From Actinomycetota bacterium (GTDB lineage: Bacteria > Actinomycetota > Actinomycetes > Streptosporangiales > Streptosporangiaceae): DNA of 49,577 nt. The position numbers were made by a program, and so were the translations under genes. Below the pieces are notes generated by a model that did no database searches, had not been told where the DNA came from, and worked only from the letters and a program-made list of their open reading frames with translations. The first letter of the stretch is position 1; each line of letters begins with the position of its first letter. Location: contig PMSU01000041.1 in the NCBI GenBank assembly GCA_003168255.1, positions 1-49,577 of the forward strand, read 5' to 3'. Shown here piece after piece: positions 44,540 through 49,577 of the stretch.

Positions 44540-45544
44540 CTGACCCGGCGACCTGGTTATGCCGGTCTGGACGAGGACGACGTCAGAGTCAGGCCGGGCC
44601 GTAGCTCGCGGCCCCGAACCCGCACCAGGCCCGCGCATGCGGACGCCACCGAGGCATTCGTGGCCAGCGTCGACCGGGGCAGGTACGGCTGCCTGATCGG
44701 TGACGAGCCGATCATCGCGATGAAGGCACGGGAGCTTGGCCGCCGGAGTGTCGTGGTCGGCGACCGGGTGGCGCTCGCCGGAGACATCACCGGGGCGGAA
44801 GGCTCACTGGCCAGGATCGTCCGGGTGCGGACCCGGACATCAGTGCTGCGACGTTCGGCCGATGACAACGACCCGATCGAGCGCGTGATCGTCGCCAACG
44901 CCGAGCAGCTGGTTATCGTCTGCGCGCTGGCGGACCCGTCGCCGCGGGTCCGGTTCATCGACCGCTGCCTGGTAGCGGCCTACGATGCCGGTCTCACCCC
45001 GCTGCTCTGCCTGACCAAGGCCGACCTGGCATCACCGGACGAGGTACTCGCCGCCTACGAGCCGCTTGGCTTCCCGTGCATCGTGACGGGCAGGCCGCTG
45101 CGCGACGACGTGCTCCACGATCTTCAGGCCCGGCTTACCGAACGGGAGAGCGTGCTCATCGGTCAGTCGGGCGTGGGCAAGTCAACGCTGGTCAATGCGG
45201 TGATCCCGGAAGCCGGCCGGGCGGTTGGCGTGGTCAACCCGGTCACCGGACGCGGCAGGCACACGTCCTCTTCAGCGGTCGCCCTCAGGCTGGAGGGCCC
45301 GACGGGCAAGGGCTGGGTGATCGATACGCCGGGGTTGCGCAGCTTCGGGCTCGGCCATGTCTCGGCCGATCGCGTGGTGCAGGCCTTCCCAGACCTGGCC
45401 GAGGGCGCCGCCGGATGCCCGTCCGGCTGCACCCACCTGGAGAAAGCCTGCGCGCTCGACGACTGGGCGCGCGACCACGGCGGCACGGCCAGGCTCGACT
45501 CACTGCGGCGCATGCTGCGCAACCGAGAAGGCGCCGACGACTAA
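44540..45544 (+). CDS. rsgA: Ribosome small subunit-dependent GTPase RsgA, apparent CTG start
   Basis: A 334-residue circularly permuted GTPase that helps 30S maturation: an OB-fold N-domain, CLTKADLASPDEV (G4), LIGQSGVGKSTLVNAV (G1), GRGRHTSSSA and VIDTPGLRSFGL (G3), then a zinc motif CPSGCTHLEKAC. The first in-frame ATG/GTG/TTG is GTG 44660, but the 40 codons before it (DEDDVRVRPGRSSRPRTRTRP) are highly conserved in actinobacterial RsgA. The only start that fits is CTG 44540, giving MTRRPGYAGLDEDDVR, with GGAG 8 bases upstream. A six-codon frame from ATG 44523 overlaps it in another frame. It could also be a single-base sequence error. Confidence 0.88.
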   Translation: MTRRPGYAGLDEDDVRVRPGRSSRPRTRTRPAHADATEAFVASVDRGRYGCLIGDEPIIAMKARELGRRSVVVGDRVALAGDITGAEGSLARIVRVRTRTSVLRRSADDNDPIERVIVANAEQLVIVCALADPSPRVRFIDRCLVAAYDAGLTPLLCLTKADLASPDEVLAAYEPLGFPCIVTGRPLRDDVLHDLQARLTERESVLIGQSGVGKSTLVNAVIPEAGRAVGVVNPVTGRGRHTSSSAVALRLEGPTGKGWVIDTPGLRSFGLGHVSADRVVQAFPDLAEGAAGCPSGCTHLEKACALDDWARDHGGTARLDSLRRMLRNREGADD

Positions 45545-45572
45545 CACCACCTGCCGGTGCGGCTCGCTCCGG

Positions 45573-46736
45573 TCAACTACGCCCTGCCGACTGTCGCTGA
45601 GTGAACAGTGAATCGGCATCCATTTCTGGCGGGGTAGGCCGGGAGGGATGCCGACGCCGGGCGCCGCATCGCCTGGGCCCGGTGTAGCCCACCTTGCAGA
45701 TTAGGGGGAAGGATCCTGGTCGTCTGAGCGACCACGATCCTTCCTCATCACGGGCTCGCTTGCGCTGCCCGGCGTAGGACGCGGGGGGGCTGGGCCGGGC
45801 GCCGGGGAAGATTTCGTCGAGCCTGGCTAGTTCCTTGGCGCCGAGGTCGATCTCGACTGCGCGCAGGGGGGCGTCTAGCTGCTGCATGGTGCGCGGGCCG
45901 ATGATCGGCGCGGTGACCTCGGGGCGGTGTAGCAGCCAGGCCAGCGCGACCGCCGCGGGGGGCTCGCCGAGGTCCGCGCATAGTGCCTCATACGTCTCGA
46001 TCTGCGGCCGGAACTGCGGCAGCGCTTCGGCGGCCCGGCCCTCGGAGCGTCGCCCGGTCTGGGAGCCGCCGAGGATTCCGCCGAGCAGGCCACCGTGCAG
46101 CGGGCTCCAGCAGATCACGCCGATGCCGTAGCCCTGGCAGGCCGGCAGCACTTCGAGTTCCGCGCTGCGTTCGGCGAGGTTGTACAGAGCCTGCTCGCTC
46201 ACCAGGCCGAACGACTGCCGCCTGAGCGCCGTCTCCTGCGCGCGGGCGATGTGCCAGCCGGCGAAGTTCGACGAGCCGGCATAGATGATTTTCCCCTGGG
46301 TGTGCAGCACGTCCAGGGCGGACCAGATCTCGTCCCACGGCGTAGCCCTGTCCACGTGGTGCATCTGGTAGAGGTCGATGTGATCGGTGCGCAGGCGGCG
46401 CAGCGAATCATCGCAGGCGCGGCGGATATGCACGGCCGACAGGTAGCGGTCGTTCGGCCATTCGCCCTTGCCGCCGTAGACCTTGGTGGCCAGCACCGTC
46501 CGCTCCCGGCGCCCGCCGCCGGACGCGAACCAGTTGCCGATGATCTGCTCGGTGACCCCGTCGGCGCGCGGACGTCCGTAGGTGTTCGAGGTGTCGAAGA
46601 AATTGATCCCGGACTCATGCGCCGTGTCCATGATCTGGTGCGCGTCGTCTTCCCCCGTTGCCGCGCCGAAGTTCATCGTGCCAAGGCACAGCCTGCTGAC
46701 TGAGACGCCGCTGCGGCCAAGGTGGGTGTAGTCCAT
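45573..46736 (-). CDS. Aldo/keto reductase with unusual C-terminal extension
   Basis: The first ~330 of 387 residues are a standard AKR barrel: LGTMNFGAATGEDDAHQIMD, FFDTSNTYG (Asp and Tyr of the tetrad), VLATKVYG (Lys), LYQMHHVDR (His), GSSNFAGW, QALYNLAERSAELEVLP, IGPRTMQQLDAPLRAVEIDL. Relatives end soon after LDEIFPG. Here ~55 extra Arg/Pro/Ser-rich residues follow, and their codons contain a strong stem-loop (45707-45744), so the tail is probably the result of a lost stop. ATG 46736 is divergent from hisN. Substrate unknown. Confidence 0.9.
   Translation of the reverse strand: MDYTHLGRSGVSVSRLCLGTMNFGAATGEDDAHQIMDTAHESGINFFDTSNTYGRPRADGVTEQIIGNWFASGGGRRERTVLATKVYGGKGEWPNDRYLSAVHIRRACDDSLRRLRTDHIDLYQMHHVDRATPWDEIWSALDVLHTQGKIIYAGSSNFAGWHIARAQETALRRQSFGLVSEQALYNLAERSAELEVLPACQGYGIGVICWSPLHGGLLGGILGGSQTGRRSEGRAAEALPQFRPQIETYEALCADLGEPPAAVALAWLLHRPEVTAPIIGPRTMQQLDAPLRAVEIDLGAKELARLDEIFPGARPSPPASYAGQRKRARDEEGSWSLRRPGSFPLICKVGYTGPRRCGARRRHPSRPTPPEMDADSLFTQRQSAGRS
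45707..45744. terminator. Stem-loop within the 3' part of the aldo/keto reductase frame
   Basis: GGAAGGATC (45707-45715) pairs with GATCCTTCC (45736-45744), and GGTCG with CGACC inside, around a 6-base loop; only 2+2 bases are unpaired. It is well placed to terminate convergent rsgA and the reductase gene, which would make the reductase's extra C-terminus untranslated sequence in the ancestral state. Confidence 0.6.
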
Positions 46737-46848
46737 GCGGCTACGTTATGACAACCGGGTGTGGGACCGGCCGCCAGCCGTTCGGCTAAAGCGGGAGTCA
46801 GCGGGCTACGGCGTCGCAGCGGGCCGATAAGCGGTACCGTTGCGCGCC

Positions 46849-47637
46849 ATGGCGGGTTACGACGATGATCTGCGCTTCGCGCACGTCCTCGCCGACGCGG
46901 CGGATGACATCACCATCCGGCGGTTCCGTGCGCTTGACCTCCAGGTGGAGACCAAGCCGGACCTGACGCCGGTGACCGATGCCGACCGCGCGGTCGAGGA
47001 GCAGGTGCGCAACGTGCTGCGCAGATCCCGCCCGCGCGATGCCGTGCACGGCGAGGAGTTCGGCAAGACCGGCATCGGGCCCAGGTGCTGGGTGCTGGAC
47101 CCGATCGACGGGACGAAGAACTACGTCCGCGGCGTGCCGGTCTGGGCCACCCTCATCGCGCTGATGATGGGCGACGAGCCGGTGGCCGGCGTGGCTTCGG
47201 CGCCCGCCCTCGGCCGCCGGTGGTGGGCCGCGCGGGGTGGCGGGGCCTGGTCCGGCCGCAGCCTGACCAAGGCCACCCGCTGCCAGGTGTCCGGGGTGAC
47301 GCAGCTCAAGGACGCGTCGTTCTCCTATTCGAGCATCTCCGGCTGGGAAGCGCGGGGCGAGCTTGATGGTTTCCTCGACCTGACGCGTTCGGTCTGGCGG
47401 ACCCGCGCGTACGGGGACTTCTGGTCGTATGTGCTGATGGCCGAGGGCGCGGTCGACGTGGCCGCGGAGCCGGAGGTCTCGCTCTGGGACCTGGCCGCGG
47501 TCCAGGTAATCGTGGAGGAGGCGGGCGGCCGGTTCACCGACCTTTCCGGGGTTGCCAGACCGGACGGCGGCAGCGCGGTGGCCACCAACGGGCATCTGCA
47601 CGACGAGGTGCTGGAAAAGCTCCGCGGGGCAAACTGA
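46849..47637 (+). CDS. hisN: Histidinol-phosphatase, inositol monophosphatase family
   Basis: A 262-residue Mg-dependent phosphatase. Metal-site motifs are VHGEEFG, WVLDPIDGTKNYVRG and SLWDLAAVQVIVEEAGGRFTDLSG. The sequence from DDLRFAHVLADAADDITIRRFRALDLQVETKPDLTPVTDADRAVE is characteristic of actinobacterial HisN, which dephosphorylates histidinol phosphate. ATG 46849 is used; a start three codons earlier is possible. No other his genes are in the window. Confidence 0.92.
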   Translation: MAGYDDDLRFAHVLADAADDITIRRFRALDLQVETKPDLTPVTDADRAVEEQVRNVLRRSRPRDAVHGEEFGKTGIGPRCWVLDPIDGTKNYVRGVPVWATLIALMMGDEPVAGVASAPALGRRWWAARGGGAWSGRSLTKATRCQVSGVTQLKDASFSYSSISGWEARGELDGFLDLTRSVWRTRAYGDFWSYVLMAEGAVDVAAEPEVSLWDLAAVQVIVEEAGGRFTDLSGVARPDGGSAVATNGHLHDEVLEKLRGAN

Positions 47638-47790
47638 TCCCTGCTGTCCCCACGTTCACAAAGGCTTCCGCTACGGCCTGGCCCGGGTCCGCGCGGAGCA
47701 GTGCCGAAGGGTGGCCAACCGGTCCCGCGCGCCTGCTTTATGGCGCTATCCGCCGCGAGTAGGATCACGCTCAGGAGGGAGACGCTGACT

Positions 47791-48312
47791 ATGCGATTCC
47801 AACCATTGATCCGCCGGATCTCTGTGGTGCCCGCGCTGGCCGCAGGATTGGGCGTACTTCTGGTCGGCTGCGGTAGCAGTAGCCCATCGACCGCCAAGTC
47901 GCCCTCGAGCCCGTCGACGTCGGCCGCGGCGACGACGGGCGCGACGGCCGCCGAGTCCGCGATCAAGGCCAACTGGGTGGCCTTCTTCGCGTCGAGCACG
48001 CCGGTGTCGAAGCGGGTGGGGCTGCTACAGGACGGGCAGCAGTTCCAGGCACTTATCAGCGCCCAGGCCAAGTCGCCGCTGGCGTCCTCGGCCTCGGCGA
48101 AGGTGACCAAGGTGTCGGGCGTGACGTCGTCGCAGGCCGCGGTGACCTACTCGATCCTGCTGGCGGGCGCGACCGCGCTGTCCAAGCAGAGCGGCGTCGC
48201 GGTGTACCAGGACGGGACCTGGAAGGTCGGCGACAAGAGCTTCTGCGCGCTGCTCGTCCTGGAGAACGGCAAGAAGTCCGGGCTGCCGCCGGCCTGCTCG
48301 TCGGCCGGCTAG
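47791..48312 (+). CDS. Lipoprotein with MTB12-like / low-molecular-weight antigen domain
   Basis: A 173-residue precursor. The signal peptide ends in the lipobox LLVGC (Cys29), followed by a Ser/Thr/Pro/Ala-rich linker, and an NTF2-like alpha+beta domain (AAESAIKANWVAFFASSTPVSKRVGLLQDGQQFQALI ... AAVTYSILLAG ... VAVYQDGTWKVGDKSFCALLVLENG ... PPAC). Two Cys at the end could form a disulfide. It resembles actinobacterial MTB12-like lipoproteins of unknown function. ATG 47791 follows AGGAGGGA. Confidence 0.85.
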   Translation: MRFQPLIRRISVVPALAAGLGVLLVGCGSSSPSTAKSPSSPSTSAAATTGATAAESAIKANWVAFFASSTPVSKRVGLLQDGQQFQALISAQAKSPLASSASAKVTKVSGVTSSQAAVTYSILLAGATALSKQSGVAVYQDGTWKVGDKSFCALLVLENGKKSGLPPACSSAG

Positions 48313-48324
48313 CGGAACGTCGCC

Positions 48325-49577
48325 TTGGCCGCAACGACCGAGGTGGCGGCCAAGGCCCGCCACGGCGGTCGCCCCGTCGCGCTTGCTGCCCTGTGCACGC
48401 TGCTGTTCCTGACCTTCCTAGACAACACGATCGTCAGCGTGGCGCTCGGCAACATCCAGCTTGAGCTGCACGCGAGCGTCTCGTCGCTGCAGTGGGTGGT
48501 AAGCGCCTACGCCCTCACCTTCGCCAGCATCATGCTCGCCTGCGGGATGATCGGTGACGAACTCGGCCGCAAGATCGTCATGCTCGTCGGCGCCGGGGTG
48601 TTCTGCGGCGGCGCGCTGCTCTGCGCGGTTGCCAAGAACGTCGATGTGCTGATTGCCGGCCGTGCCGTGATGGGGCTTGGCGCGGCGGCGAGCGAGCCCG
48701 GCACGCTGTCCATGCTGCGGCATGTGTACACCGAGAAGCGCGCGCGGGACCGCGCGGTGGGGGTGTGGGCCGCGGTGTCCGGGCTGGCGCTCGCCCTCGG
48801 TCCGGTCGTCGGCGGGGCGCTGGTCGACCAGTGGGGCTGGCGCGGGATCTTTTGGTTCAGCCTGGCCTTTGGCCTGGCCGCCTTGGTCGTCGCCGCGATC
48901 GTCCTGCCGGAGAGCCGGGATCCGGACGCGCACCGGGTGGACACCGCGGGCACGCTGCTCGGCGCCGCCGCCCTGTCGGCCCTGCTGTTCGCCGTCATCC
49001 ACGGGGAGAGCGCGGGCTTCGCCGCCGCTGAGGTGCTCGCCCTATTCTGCATCGGCGCGGTCGCGGGTATTGCCTTCTTCTGGTGGGAGAGCCGGGCCGC
49101 CCATCCGATCCTCGACCTGCGCTACCTGCGGGTGCCTGCGTTCGTGACCTCGAACGTCGCGGCGTTCTGCACGTACTTCGCTACCTTCGCGATCTTCTTC
49201 TTCACCGCGCTGTACCTCGATGAGGTCGTCGGGGACTCCGGGAACCAGATCGCGCTGGTCTTCTTGCCGATGACCGTCCTGATGATCCTTACCGCGGTGC
49301 TGGCCGGCCGGTGGACCGGCTCGGTCGGACCGCGCTGGTCGCTGTTCGGCGGGTGCGTGCTGTTTAGCGCCGGACTGCTGCTGGCCAACCTCAGCCTCAG
49401 CCCGCATCCGGTCTTCTGGACGCTGGCGTCCGCACTCGGCCTGACCGGCATCGGCATCGGCGCGACCGTGGTGCCGATCACCTCCTCGGCCCTCAACGCG
49501 GTGCCGCCGGAGCGCTCCGGCATGGCCGCGTCGGCGACCAACACCAGCCGCGAGATCGGCGCGGTGACCGGGGTGGC
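48325..49577 (+). CDS. MFS transporter, DHA2-type drug exporter, 3' truncated by window
   Basis: The frame is open to the last base. About 417 residues are visible. TM1 carries LFLTFLDNTIVSVALGNIQLELHASVSSLQWVVSAYALTFA, typical of 14-helix DHA2 exporters (EmrB/QacA type). Motif A is GMIGDELGRKIVMLVG and motif C is GLALALGPVVGGALVDQWGWRGIFW. At least eleven hydrophobic segments are present before the edge. It probably exports small hydrophobic compounds with proton antiport. The start is TTG 48325 or GTG 48343, 12 or 30 bases after the lipoprotein stop, so the two may be co-transcribed. Confidence 0.93.
   Translation, partial: MAATTEVAAKARHGGRPVALAALCTLLFLTFLDNTIVSVALGNIQLELHASVSSLQWVVSAYALTFASIMLACGMIGDELGRKIVMLVGAGVFCGGALLCAVAKNVDVLIAGRAVMGLGAAASEPGTLSMLRHVYTEKRARDRAVGVWAAVSGLALALGPVVGGALVDQWGWRGIFWFSLAFGLAALVVAAIVLPESRDPDAHRVDTAGTLLGAAALSALLFAVIHGESAGFAAAEVLALFCIGAVAGIAFFWWESRAAHPILDLRYLRVPAFVTSNVAAFCTYFATFAIFFFTALYLDEVVGDSGNQIALVFLPMTVLMILTAVLAGRWTGSVGPRWSLFGGCVLFSAGLLLANLSLSPHPVFWTLASALGLTGIGIGATVVPITSSALNAVPPERSGMAASATNTSREIGAVTGV

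Noticed and set aside
1..49577. tRNA or rRNA genes
   Set aside because: No cloverleaf with a TTC-loop signature or rRNA sequence was noticed on reading either strand; a dedicated scan was not possible.

Overview
The window is about 70% G+C DNA from an actinomycete. Marker families are the KGD-type 2-oxoglutarate decarboxylase, WhiB1, PdtaS, SigR/RsrA, a SigF-type sigma factor with its RsbW-like partner, nickel superoxide dismutase with SodX, and the mycobacterial biotin synthase helper BsaP. The sequence alone does not name the genus; the composition and the many secreted repeat proteins suggest a soil actinomycete of the Streptosporangiales/Frankiales/Streptomycetales kind. Both window ends cut a gene: KGD on the left and an MFS exporter on the right.

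Layout. 0-6 kb: 3' part of kgd, a 57-residue protein, then a DUF4097/PadR pair with a long repetitive tail. 6.1-7.3 kb: the first of three secreted Cys-rich repeat proteins. 7.4-13.4 kb: a quinone-oxidoreductase-like MDR enzyme, malic enzyme, a CGNR zinc-finger regulator, an APC permease, and the divergent sodX/sodN pair. 13.6-18.5 kb: an anti-sigma/sigma-F couple, a lipid-kinase-like protein, WhiB1 and PdtaS. 18.5-29.3 kb: biotin genes bioF-(GntR)-bioD-bioB, two large secreted repeat proteins on the other strand, an IlvG-like ThDP enzyme coupled to bsaP, and a free-standing biotinyl carrier protein. 29.4-39.4 kb: accessory DNA with a two-gene membrane HD/HD-GYP operon, a sugar epimerase, a STAND-type regulator, a gene-poor stretch, and a two-gene secreted cassette followed by a decayed second copy. 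39.6-49.6 kb: conserved core with rsrA-sigR, a methyltransferase, a DksA/TraR zinc finger, SRAP peptidase, aroA, rsgA, an aldo/keto reductase, hisN, a lipoprotein and the MFS exporter.

How the parts relate. In Mycobacterium tuberculosis the order whiB1-pdtaS-BCCP(TB7.3)-rshA-sigH-...-SRAP-aroA-rsgA is compact. Here the same backbone is opened twice, once by the biotin/propeller block and once by the HD-GYP/epimerase/STAND/secreted-cassette block. BioF, BioD, BioB and BsaP would make biotin, the cofactor of the carrier protein encoded beside them; no bioA is present in the window.

The most distinctive material is the secreted repeat family. The three proteins carry exactly 7, 14 and 14 copies of a blade-like module with a Cys-x6-Cys pair, which suggests one and two seven-bladed propellers stitched with disulfides. 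Other points of note are a SigR-type promoter (GGAAT-N18-GTT) just before an upstream sigR start codon, an rsgA whose only plausible full-length start is CTG, a CRP-like palindrome before whiB1, and a GntR/UTRA regulator embedded in the biotin operon.
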